A DNA stretch of 64,000 nt. Source: Datnioides undecimradiatus. Taxonomy: Eukaryota; Chordata; Actinopteri; Lobotiformes; Datnioididae. The notes beneath the pieces are model-generated. The model did not search any database, was not told the origin of the DNA, and saw only the letters and a program-made list of their open reading frames with translations. Positions 52,386-64,000 of the stretch are shown piece after piece. The position numbers and the translations under genes were made by a program. The DNA lies in NCBI GenBank assembly GCA_008933995.1, contig WARS01000026.1, positions 2,370,501-2,434,500 of the forward strand, given 5' to 3'. Every line of letters begins with the position of its first letter. Position 1 is the first letter of the stretch.

Positions 52386-53035
52386 ACGCAGGGAGTTTCT
52401 TCTGTGAAGAAGTGCTGAGCTTGGAAATTTTCTGAAGCTGCTAGAAGCTGCTCAGCGGTGACAGTTCAAAGAGCCTGGAGGCTTTTTCGTCTTCAGCGCC
52501 TCTTTAACATTCTTCCAACACCCTCGACTATCATATCACCTGTGTGAGGGTGCAGGGTATGGGAGAAAAGATGACGGTAAATGTTTGCGGCAGTGTGTCC
52601 TGGAGACTACTCACCGTCGCCACATGGAAGCTGGGTGGTGGAAGAGGACTTTGGAGGAGCCTCTGACTCTCAGGATGAGAGCGGAGGAAAAAGAAGAGAA
52701 AACAATCTTGTCATTCAGTCAGTGTTGTTTTTTTTGTACTATTTCATGGACTCCTGTGACAAGGCGGTGTGAAGCCGTGTGATGGGAGGAAGTTGTGCAT
52801 GTGACCAGCTTCACCTTTTCTTAACTGATGAGTAATGTGTCACTTGGACTGTGCAGTCTGGGGGAGGTGGTCTTTGGGGGTGAATTTGCTATTAACTGTA
52901 CATACAGTACATCAATCTGAATGAGGCCATCATTGTCTTCACTGAAAAGAGAAATACCTTTGTAAGCACTACTTGTCTTCAAAATACAAGGTCTTTTTTA
53001 AGAATGGCTAATCTCGTTTTTTTTGAACAAACTGT

Positions 53036-53041
53036 TTTATT
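53036..53041 (-). promoter_or_regulatory. Probable polyadenylation signal of sycp2
   Basis: TTTATT on the plus strand is AATAAA on the minus strand, 440 bases after the sycp2 stop codon. It is the first such hexamer I found on that side. Confidence 0.5.
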
Positions 53042-53136
53042 TTAAATTAAGAAACTGGTCGAAGAGGTGTTTAAAAACAATTAATAGATTTAACATTTTA
53101 AACATTTGCTTTTGCAGTACTAAACTAACACACATG

Positions 53137-53142
53137 AATAAA
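53137..53142 (+). promoter_or_regulatory. Probable polyadenylation signal of phactr3
   Basis: AATAAA lies about 750 bases after the phactr3 stop codon. An ATTAAA follows near 53,180 and another AATAAA near 53,280, so alternative ends are possible. All lie beyond the likely sycp2 signal at 53,036 on the other strand. Confidence 0.5.
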
Positions 53143-53480
53143 TTAGAGATTTGTATTAAAAAGTCACAGAGCAAAGAAAATTAAAGACGTGGAAAAAGCT
53201 TATCTGTACTCACTTTTAAGAACACTAAAACTTTTTTTAGACGAAAATCATTAAATATATCAGAATAACACAACAATTCTAATAAAAACACACAGCAACA
53301 ACACAAATAATCAAACACATCCATATTCAACAAGAGCAGAACCCAGAAATATCAAAATATAAACACTTCAGGCAAACACTTTGAAATGAAATCAGTGCAG
53401 CTGTAGTACACAGCTCATCGTGCACCTTGAGGTGGAATACACAACCTGTGGCAGGAGTTTCAACTGAAAACCTCGCTCCA

Positions 53481-56400
53481 TCAGGGGAAAAACAAAGCAT
53501 GCAGACCTCTCTTCACACTCTGGATCTCCCCCTCTTGCTACAGAAGGTGCACAAGCACAACACAACATTATCATCAGACTCATAAATTCTCTCCAGACTG
53601 TATGTTATATGTGGCCATCAAAGCAGCATTGTTCTGCTGACAGAGTGGAAGACGCAGAATGAAAGATGGACAGAAATCCGCCCTAATTGTTCCGGTCTAA
53701 TCATCGCTGGGTGTGTCATGTCTACTCACCATCTGACTGAGGAGTCTGTCCTGGACTGACTTCATGTCTTTTCTTATCAGGCACATCTGAAAACAGCAGG
53801 CAGAGCAGCAGGGCTTTTTTTTAGGGGTGAGCACATAGAATATGACAGAGTCAGGACACGTGAGGGACAAGCTGACACCTGAGACAATGAGATAAGCAAA
53901 ATGATAAGAGAAAAGGCCAGTCAGCAAAAAACATAAATGATTGAACAGGCAGGTCGACGGGCAGAGGTGACGTGTTCTATTAAAAAACAAAACAAACAGA
54001 AACTACATGAATATTGTTCATTCAGAGCTAACAGGGCTCTGGATTCATACAGCTAATTAGAAGACTAACACTTGGGCAACAATATGAAGCACATATTAGA
54101 TGTCAGCTGTGAAGTTCAGGCCTAAGAATCAGACCTGGGATGTGAATATTCTCTCCTCATACTCCAAGCTCTGACACGCGTTACTCTGGAGGGTTTTGGT
54201 CAGGGTCTCATTCCTGGAAGGAAGGAGACAGACAGTCACGCAGCCGAAGGAGGTGCGAGAACACACAGGGTAAAGGTTAGAGGAAAAATGTGTATTCGTG
54301 TATTTACATCAAGATGTAAATACAAAGCAGTCAAAACCAAAGACAGCGAAAGGCGGTGACCCCTGCTGTAACCACGTCACATAAAAATTGTGCTGTACAG
54401 CAGAGTGAACAAAGAAGAAGCCAGAGCTCCTCCCCCCTCTAATACCAAATACACCTCTCAGAGTCATGGAGGCAATAGGATACACTTATACATGGACAGA
54501 GGGAACAATGAACGGGGTCAAATGAAAAACTGCATATTCAAGTCGGACAGAAAGATCATTAGAGCAGCAGTGGCACAGCTCAGATCATACTGCTATTTTC
54601 GTCATTTTGAGATGAGGCATGGTGATGCCAGTTAGGATGTTCCATATTAACTCAAAATAAGTGCTTACATAATTATACATATAACTTTATTATATTTTGT
54701 CATGCCCGTTCATTTCGACTGTGACAAAAATGGGCATGACAGGGTGTCCCTTTGCAGTCAGGGCTGGGTAATGGCAGGGGGAAGCCTGCTAAATAAACAT
54801 CAGCGAGCTCAGTCATATGAAGAAGGGCTGGCCACAACTATCCAAAAAAAAGCTTGTGCTGCTGGGCACATCACTAACTTGATGATAAGCCCAAGGGAAA
54901 AACAGATTCTCCAGTCTTTTTAATCATGTTCCACCAAATAAACAAGTGTGTTATTCAACCTTTTACAGGATATATATATAAGTTTAAGCCTGTGGCGACT
55001 GCAGTGATCAGAGTGTGGTAGGAAAACAGCATCAAATGAACAACGTGGCTCTTTCAGTGCTCACACAAACACAACACACACAGACTGAAATCTCACCTCC
55101 TGTTTTCCTGCTCCTGGTACGAACGGAACGCCACGCTCTGCTTTTTCCAGTACATCTGGGAGAGGACAGACACCAAACACTGATCAGACGCCCGTCAACA
55201 TGGAGAGCACTTTATATTTAGTCTCATTTAACAGAACACTGTATGATGTACTGCTAAGATCTGTGACATACAGTCAGGTCTTTCTCCATGCATTTCAGGA
55301 CAGTGTCATCTTGCTCCAGTTTGTGGATCTCTTCCAAGAGGACCTCCTTAACCTTTGCAAGCCTCTGAGTCCTGTACAGAGGAGAGGGAATTAACAATGA
55401 AATGGAGATCTAACATGAAAAGCAAGTGTTTTCAGATGGCAGGCACTAACAGAGTAATCGTGGAACAGTAGCTCGTGACTGTGACTGTGCAGCGATTTTC
55501 TTAAAGACACACACTGGCGGGCAACCAGCAATCAAATTAAATTACATCTTGCTGGTAAAGAAAGGTCACATTTTCCCATTCATTTTGTCGTCTAATAACA
55601 AACGTGACCAGCCAGTGAATGGAGAAGTTTGCTTTCTGTTTTGGAACAATTAACTAACTACACAGAAACTGACCTGTATTTGGTAACTTGCACGTTGAGG
55701 GAGGAGACATGTTGCTGAACGGTCTTCAAGGACTGCTTGTTGTAAACCTCCATCATCTTGTGACGGTTCTGAATACAAACACATTCAATAGTTCAGTAAG
55801 ACCACCGTTTAACAATATTTAAATGGATCATGATAATCACAATCAGTGCAGGCTTTCCAGCCCCTTCAGCACAGGTGTAGTGGGCCTGGAAAGTCAGCAG
55901 ACCATTTAGATGTGTTATTGATCATTTCATGTGATGCTACTGTTATTTTATCATGCTCTTATTTGCCTTTGATGAAATGTGTGGGCTAATATCTTTCCTC
56001 AGGTTCTTGTTCTTTCACTACTCACTACTCCAAAACCATAGCAATATCCAGTTTTTACTCAGGCACATTTGGCTGATAAAAATATGCCTGGCCAGGAGAG
56101 TTTTTGTCTATCCACCAGTCCGCTTGGCTGGTGAATCAAAAAATGATACTTGGACATTTAGTCTCTGCTATATTTTCGGGACAGGCTGTGCAGCGAAACA
56201 AAACCGGATTCTTGCATGACCTCCTGATTCCAGCTGCCTCACAAGGTAACGTAATGAGGGCTGCAGGGCTGTGATGTGAGAGCGACAGGTAGTGGAGGCA
56301 ACGCACCACTGAGCCGGTTTTAAAACCACTGAAGAAGTGAGTGACAAAGGAGGAGGAGAGTGAAAATCCTTTAACAATACAAAATGTTTTTGTCATTTTG

Positions 56401-59400
56401 AGCAAAACAAGAGATGCATTTAAAAAAAATCATCACAAATGAAAAAAAAAAAATCGAATTTAATTCTAACTAATTTAACTTCTACAGTTTCTATGTTTAT
56501 CCAACCTGGATCTTCTTCTTTAGCTCGGAGCTGAATTGCTGGCACATGCTGCTCGGGTTCACAGCAGTTTTTGGCAACTCCAGCTCCTCTTCCATGTCCA
56601 TGTCTCCATCCCCAATGTCAGCTTCCCACTGATTGGAGCTCACCATGTGGGAAGAGGTTATCACCTGGCTGACCTCGCTTTCAGCAGACACCTCAGCAAC
56701 TGAGGGTGACAGACACATCCACTGATCTGTTAGGGGGGATAACCTCAAACTCAGAGTCAAGTTCTGGTTAAATACAATTAAAATTACAGTTGAAGTTTAC
56801 AGTTACAGTTTGTTTTTTCCAAATCTAAAACAAAACAAACATTCACTGCATGGTCACCTTAAAAGTTATATACTGTTCACCCTAATGAACTAAATGTCAT
56901 ACTAGAGAAGCAGTACTTCAGACCCAAATATATGCATGCATCTTAACATTGTCGGTGTGTGAAACGATGGCACAGCTTCGTTGTTGCAAACTAATGTGGC
57001 GACATTCACGATGTTTTGTGTGAGTAATGCATTTGTTCTTCTTTCATGTTATTCCATTGTTAGTCTGTGTTGTACTCAATGTTGTTATCCCACCAGGACA
57101 TTTGGAAATGTCACTTAGGACTAAATGTGCCAGTAATTTAGTACAAGCAACATGTCTTACATGACTTGAACAACTTCCTTGGTTTCATCCGTGGAGAATG
57201 CTGCCCTCTCATCTTGCTTTTCTTCCTCTCTTCCTTCTCACCTTCCTCAAAATTACTGGACAAGGACATGTGGCGCTTGCGACTGGGTCCTGTAAAGAGA
57301 ACCAGCATTTACTATTAGACCCTCAGTTAGCTGACATTTTGATCCAATATTCACCTATTGCTGCTTATGAATTCTAATCCACACTTTCCACACTGATTTT
57401 TCCCCACAGTTATTTAGTGAGATAGCGTCCTTCTAAGGGTCTTCAAAGAGTCACGTCACTGCTAAATCCACATATTCCAGTTCAAAATTTTGCTACTGCA
57501 AAACTATAACTGGTGGATTTTTCCACTCCAGTATAATCAGCACTGTTCTCAAAAATCCCATGGACCCATGAACATACATGAGTTTTCTCTAAATCAGATT
57601 TGAGGTTGAGGTTTGACTGTGGGTCCATTTGTTTTCAAATGAATGGGTTCTCAAAATGACTACTGCAGAGTTATTCACGTGTAGAAGAAAGAGATCCAGT
57701 TAAAGACAGAGGTTCTTTTACCTGAGATATGATGCTGCGCAGGCTTTAGGTCTCGGCCTGACTGCGGTGATTTCTGTCAGGACGGACAGTAAAGTATTAG
57801 TCGTTTGTTTGATAGCTAACGCTAATGAAAAATTTAAACTGAAAACTTATTGGTGGCCTTTCAGTGCGCCCATCTGTTAACCCAATTGTAATCACTAACA
57901 TAAAGTGTGGCGAACGCTTACCTCTGCTTCGACAGCCAGGGCAGCAGTGGGGCTGTACTTAACTCTGCTACTGAGAACTGATGACTTTGTGGATGATAGG
58001 CTCAGTGAAACCTGGGATACTGAAGACACTTTACTAAAACCATAATGGTGGCCATGGCTGGTGGTGTCTTCAGGGAACGGTGACTGAGCAGGACTGGGCA
58101 TGGTCAGTTTGTCCATCTCGAGGAGTGTGGACGTCAACATAGGCAGAGTGGACGGAGACAAAGGAGATCGAGTTGGTGAAGCCTGCTGGATTGGACTCAT
58201 CTGGAAACAAATAGAAGAATGGACAAGGCGCAGGGAGTGATGAGAAGGACAGGACGAAACACGGCAGGTCATTTAGTGGTTATTTAATCACCACGTCTGT
58301 CATGGATTACTGACAGGAAAGTGATAAAGACATTTTCTACGATGCATTAGGAGGCACAGATTAAGTGTTGCAGGGCTATTAACTGCTCTGACTAGAGTTA
58401 TATAGGCCATTTCTATCATGCCATTTAATCATTCAGATCATCATGTGCTATTCCAACATTATCTACATAATTACATGATGTATTTATCATGGAATGTTTA
58501 ATTCGGAGTGATGGTTAGACACATTAGTTATACACACAATGTCTTGTTATAACCTCCAACAGTTCATAACAGCTGTTTGCAGCTGAGGGTTAAGTAGTTT
58601 GAGTTTAAATATAAAAGTCTTAAAAACAAAACCTCAACCCTTAAAAAATAGTTGTTGGAGGAGGGAACCGTTACGTCTTTTCTCAGCTGGTCTGGGAATT
58701 TCAACCAACAATGCTCAGGTCACAAACCTACATCCTTACATTCTAGGTTACTGTTTATGAAGGCCTTCAGTCATCTAATAATTCACACCTCCATTCATGT
58801 CACTGTAGTGATTCTCACATGACTGCCGAGTGACGTCAATGACTTCCACATAGTGTTAAGGTGTGTGAATCACTCAAAGATGTTAAATACCAGGGAACTC
58901 CCCACCAGTCATTCACCACTGTAAGATGAGCTGTATTTAAGATCATGCAAGTCAATAAGGCTAAACAGCCTTGATTACAAAGGGTGAGAGTTCGCACGTG
59001 ACCATGAGACCTACATTAGCTGTTAAAGAGGTGTTGTTTTACCTGTGCTGCACCTGGTCCGGTGGGGGTTTGACCTATGGGGGTCAGCGGAGGGAGAGTG
59101 GGAACAGACTTGATGGACTGAGTCCCGGATGAGCTGTGCTTCTTCTCTGCACTGTAGAAGGAGGAGGGCTTGAAGTGTTCCTTACTGCTGACTGTAGAGC
59201 GAAGTTTGGGTAGCAGCAGGATTGGCGAGGGGGAGTCCTGGCAGGGAGGGTCAGGGGAGGCAGGGAGTAGGGATCCCCGCGGGGTGAGGAGAGGGGAGCA
59301 GGTCAATCCCAAGGTTGGGTTTGACCTTTCGGCAGCTGTGACAGTCCAAAATAAGCACAGATGTTCAAACAGCTGGCTTTAGATGTTGCACAGAGAGTAG

Positions 59401-62400
59401 AAGGTCAGCATATACATGCTTTTCTACATATCATTTTACAGTTAAGAGGTTGGAGAGCAGAGGTTTATATAACAGATTTTAAACTTGTTGCAAAAACATT
59501 GGAGTGTGGAGAAGAAAACGAAATCTAGGGCAAATGCAGGTTAATACACACATTTCACTTTTATAGTAGTTAACACAAAATATCTCATGACTGAGGCTGA
59601 GCAGGCAAGGAAGAGAGAACTTCATAATACATGTATCATTACCTGGTCGGATTAATTCAAGTACCCTTCCTGCCCTGTGACATCAGGAGTACGAGGGCTT
59701 GACTAACATGAAGTCAGGCCCTCCACCAGCCTGAACAATCTTGAAATGTAAGTGCCTTCCTTCACTCTTGAGCTCATTAAATAAACATGAAGTACTACAA
59801 GTGAAATTAAAACATGATCTTGCTTAACAATCTACAATACATAAGCAGAATCCAGGTAAAAGTAACGTTTGGAAACAAGTTTGGGAAGTCAAAAGTCAAA
59901 AGGGCTGTTTAGTAATATATGTGGCCCCTTTGATGGAGTTAACAACCATCTGAACCATCTAATAGACATTAGCGGATGTCAAAGGAGTCAAATGACTATT
60001 ATCTAACTCCGATGTTGGTGAGTGGCTGTCTACAGTCTTACATCTCATCTTCTCAATGAAAGGAGGGCATGGACTAAAAGAGGTCTGGCGGGCAGCCCAG
60101 GAATCCTTCAATGCATTCATCTGTTCTCGAGCAGGGGAGACATTTCTCTTCTTTAACTTTGAAGCTTCTGGAACAACATTCTCAGGCATCTTCTGTGGAA
60201 AAAAGTGTTTCTGTTATATATGCTCAAAAAGCATGAAACCCACAGTGGAATACAAAGCGAATGTTCGCATTTAAGAGCATGGCTCACTTTCAGCTTAATA
60301 CACTTAATACACAAAATACAGTTCTGATATTAAATGTTTTAGAGTATGCTGAATGTAGATATGTATAGTGTTTTAGCAAACACGTCTTTAGGGATGCTTA
60401 TAATTAGGAATGACAATAGTCTAACAATCTCTCTGGCTCTTCAGAAATGCCATAACATATTGCGCCAAGTGTCACATGTTTCTCCAAGAATTTCACCTGA
60501 ATTTTCCCAAAAATATAATTAACAAAGAAGCATTAAAATAAATCTGGTATCAAAAAATGTGGTTAAATCACATAGCCTAATATTTTCCAAAGGTAAGCTA
60601 GTGACCTAAATAAAGGGCTGGACTCCCACCTTGAGACCAGATGGCTTTTTCAGCTCTGACTGGTTGTTGCTGTCCAGTCTCCTGTAGGTATCTGCAGATT
60701 GCTCAGAGGAGGTGCTTTTTCTCTTCTTCACCTCTGGAACCTCTGAACAGGTCTTCTCATTTTTCCCCCGCTGGACTGCTAAATATTTCTGTTGGCAGAC
60801 AAAGCAATAAGGGAAACAGAACATTGCTGCAAACAGTAATACAGCTCTGATACCAGAATGATTTCCACTTTCACCATACTCAACAATCATATTATTATGC
60901 CTTCACATAGAAAGCAACATCATCAGCACCTAACCAGATGTTTTGAATATTCTGCAAAGCTCAGTAAGGTAGAATGAGATGTGGGGACTGTCAACAAGCT
61001 TCACGGCTGAGAAAAACTGCCTGTGGCTAAAGTTTCCTCGGTCAATTCCGGCCAAAAGACAATTTGATTTCCGCCCTTTGCTGCCCATGTGATTTTGTTT
61101 CCAAAACATGAGCTCTAAAACACCATATGATGCTTGGAGCACAACTGCATCAATCTGTGGAGTTCCCTGCGAGCTCGGATGTAGCCTTATTCACATTTTA
61201 ACTTTAATTCCTGATGGATGCTACCTAATACGTGCTCCCAAGCTACCTCTGTTAGCTCATTTCCTGATACATTCAGATTTGCAGATGCTTTATGGTATAC
61301 AGACTACATAACATATAATATAAACTCAATGACCCCTACCTTGGACGTGGCTGGTTGCTCTGACACTGACTCCGACTGGCTGCCATGAAGGTTGCTCTCT
61401 CCCTTCCTGTATATTTTGTTTGGCTGTTTGCTGGTGGTCTTCTTCTTCATTACGTGAGCAGCCTTATCTGATTTCTTAGTATTTTCCAGATGATTGGTGG
61501 AGGAGCACTATTATTAGTGGACAAAGACACTATGATTTTAGTTTATCTGCAATTCCACTGTAATTTACTACTGTCTCTTTCATATTGTATAAAGGTGACT
61601 ATGTGCATCATATTTGATAAAATACCTACACTCGACACACAGCAGGTATTAGATGAAAGACATAAAATAAAAGTGAAAACTGATATGTGACACAGGGCAG
61701 TGTTTTGCCTTGGAAACAGGATGCTTCTCTGATTCTGACTCGCTGTCATCAGTGTCTGGCTCCTTGTAGCTCTTGGTAGAGATGGCTGCAGCTCTCTGGG
61801 GCCTCCTGCCTGCTGCATGTGGTCTGCTGGGGACTGCTGCTGGCTTCACTGCCTTTGGCTGCTCCGCTGTCTCTGCCACTTCAGGCTTTTTCTGATTAAA
61901 CAATGACACATTGTGGCTGAATGAAGTAGTGCACAACAGGCTTGAAGGACATTAATTACAAAACAAAAACACTTCCGAACCTTTTTGGCTTTGACACTGC
62001 TCTTTACAGGTTTGTTAGAGGATGAGGGTAAATCTGGGGATTTATCTGCAAGTAAAAAAGGCAATTCAATTAATTAAGTTTACTATTGTCTATGAATAAT
62101 TGTTTGAACATTCAGTCTTGATGTGATGAATTTCAGACTGTGGTCAGCATCAATGTGTGGCTTTAATGGCCTACATGAGGTATGTGGTGACACAGCTTTA
62201 GGCTTGACGGGCGCCTGCCTGGAATATTTTGCAACTTTGGGTTGTGGTTTTCTGCTCGACTCCCTCAGCCAGCTGACTTCTGTCATGGCATAATCTGTGT
62301 CTGTGTCACTGAACAGATGCTTCTTCACATGCCGTTTCTCCTGCAACATACACAGTAGTTGGAGACAGTGTAGATAGACTGAGACAGAAGAGAGTTAGAG

Positions 62401-64000
62401 ATAGGGAACTGCTTGGCCATCATGCTAATCATCCTTCAATTTTTCAGTGTAATTGCAACTCAATTTAAGCCCTAAATGTGTAAATTATAACTTTTCGTGT
62501 GAAATAATTTCTTATTTTTGAAGCTTTGTTAACTTTCCTCCCTTCTTCTAATAAGAGCAAATTACATGGCTAATGCTTAAACACACAGCTATAAGAGAAC
62601 ACCACAGTTCAATGAAAGTATACCTTTGCGACAGCTTGTCCATTCTTGCATGTGCTAGGGGGTACTGAGGAGTCATGGATGCCACTGTTAAGCAATATGA
62701 GGAATTAAAATTAGACAATTGAAAGTTTCAATGCAAATTTACTATAAAATGTTACTAATATGTGCTGGTTTCAAATGTTGCATCTCAACTGCTACACCTA
62801 CCTGCTCGATATAGCAGAGGTGTTGGAGAGGTTTCTATCCTTTCCCTAATGAGTCAACAACACACCTCAAACACTACGCTGGTATACCGAGTACTCATAA
62901 CTTATTCAAAGATATAAAATAACTAGAATTAGTAATACTTACCCCAATACTCAAGGGTGCATCGATGTTGAATGCAAAAACATCTTTTCTGTAAAAAGGA
63001 AAGACATTAAATGCATCCTAAATACAATGAAAGCTCCAGAAATATTTGAAAGTAACTTAAATTTTACTGAATTATATTACCTCTGTTTCATAGAGGTTTT
63101 TGTGGTTTTGCTGTAGGATTTCATTAGATGCACTGCCCCAGGTACTTCTTTCTATAGCAGATGAAGATCATCTTTAGTAAATCAAGCAGGAAACTAGAAG
63201 AGGACAGTGTGCAGATCTCTACAAGGCATGTCCAGGTGTATATGGTTGGGGAAAAAAGGAGTGTAGGGCAGGATGCGTGTCCAATGCACATCCATGAGAG
63301 CAGTAGAATGAAAGGGAGACAATCAGCGGGCTTTATTATCAGAATGTAACTAGAGTAGATAAGCAACATAAACAAATCTCAGACACCATGTCCACACATA
63401 GCCAATAAAGAATCTGCCAGTGCTAACATGACCACTGTTTATTTTGTCCAGAGCTAAAATAGGCTTTCCCATTGAAACAGTTACTGATCACTTGCGGCTG
63501 GTTAAGAGGAGTGAAGGGTCAGCAGTCAATAAAACTGAAAATTGGTTTTTCAACCAATTATTATTGAATTTCTGTAACAACAATGGTTTGAGGATACAAT
63601 CATAAAAATCAAGATGCGGCGACTTACTTTAGCGTTTGATAACCAGTTCATACTGAAGATCGGCCTATTACAAAGCACAAAGACCACAAGTGGCACAGTT
63701 ATGCTAGCAGTGACATTTGTTTATTACAGTACAACACAATCTAGCATGACAGTCATCGGCGTGTGTACCTGTTGACTAAAGGAGGACTACAGCCCTGGTT
63801 GGGGTTTTCTGCAGTTTCTTTTGCTGTGGACTCATAACGGCTTGAGATGATCTTCACCATGCTGCCTGCAAGCTCTGCATCTCTCTAAGTAAAGTAAGAC
63901 AGAATCACGACATACAACTTTAACAGACTTAGAATGAACATTAAGCTGGTTAAGGTTTACCGAGTTCATACCTTCTCTTTGCTTGTAAGAGCCCTGTTAG
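53481..64000 (-). CDS. sycp2: Synaptonemal complex protein 2, C-terminal part (N-terminus outside window)
   Basis: SYCP2 is a lateral (axial) element protein of meiotic chromosomes that recruits SYCP3 through its C-terminal coiled coil. Exons (high to low): 64,000-63,972 (partial), 63,884-63,769, 63,652-63,628, 63,151-63,081, 62,988-62,943, 62,845-62,802, 62,684-62,624, 62,340-62,175, 62,045-61,981, 61,891-61,709, 61,474-61,340, 60,788-60,630, 60,192-60,042, 59,335-59,043, 58,200-57,922, 57,773-57,722, 57,289-57,161, 56,726-56,506, 55,768-55,674, 55,371-55,272, 55,155-55,097, 54,213-54,135, 53,786-53,730, 53,537-53,481. From 63,884 down they give 880 residues in frame. Seen: the SYCP2 signature KKHLFSDTDTDYAMTEVSWL (exon 62,340), long Ser/Lys-rich disordered parts, a MKPRKLFKS basic motif, and a C-terminal coiled coil over the last seven exons ending in HALFFP. 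The junction 61,709/61,474 is the least certain (GC donor). Human SYCP2 has about 1,530 aa and also neighbours PHACTR3. Confidence 0.9.

Noticed and set aside
53392-53583. 63-aa frame over the last sycp2 exon
   Set aside because: Out of frame with the coiled-coil exons. The short exon 53,537-53,481 with a CTGTAG acceptor fits in phase.
1-64000. tRNA, rRNA, CRISPR or organelle-derived sequence
   Set aside because: No B-box-like tRNA core, no rRNA block and no regularly spaced direct repeats were seen. The regular repeats are microsatellites.

Overview
The window is vertebrate, almost certainly teleost, nuclear DNA. It has long AT-rich introns and intergenic DNA, GT-AG exons, many (CA)n and (CTAT)n microsatellites, a decayed Tc1-type transposon and several interspersed families that I recognise from percomorph fish. 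No bacterial, viral or organellar gene was seen, and no CRISPR array, tRNA or rRNA.

Layout. 1-11,089 is intergenic DNA with repeats and a Tc1 fossil. 11,243-12,236 (+) is a four-exon gene for a secreted protein with three WAP domains (wfdc2-like). Facing it tail to tail at 14,750-20,739 (-) is pigt, the PIG-T subunit of the GPI transamidase, complete in 11 exons (648 aa). About 1.05 kb from the pigt start codon, in the divergent direction, begins phactr3 (phosphatase and actin regulator 3). Its coding exons run from 21,793 to 52,385 (+), 12 exons and 545 aa, with an 18.8-kb first intron. phactr3 converges with sycp2 (synaptonemal complex protein 2, -). The 24 C-terminal exons of sycp2 occupy 53,481-64,000, and its N-terminal half lies beyond the right edge. 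All exon junctions were read by hand. The three complete models keep frame end to end, and the visible part of sycp2 also keeps frame.

The genes do not form a pathway: an extracellular protease-inhibitor-like protein, an ER membrane enzyme subunit, an actin/PP1 regulator and a meiotic chromosome-axis protein. In human, PIGT-WFDC2 and PHACTR3-SYCP2 are two separate neighbour pairs on 20q13. The window joins both pairs, so its gene order is a rearranged version of that ancestral block.

Main points for a second look: phactr3 appears to lack the exon for the first RPEL motif. A CpG-containing internal promoter-like block reads straight into a downstream phactr3 exon with an in-frame ATG, predicting a 128-aa C-terminal isoform. 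pigt carries an acidic N-terminal insert of about 75 residues. A 465-bp foldback element with ~45-bp terminal inverted repeats lies in a pigt intron. One sycp2 intron seems to be GC-AG. The 3' ends of phactr3 and sycp2 probably overlap. No clearly new biological system was found.
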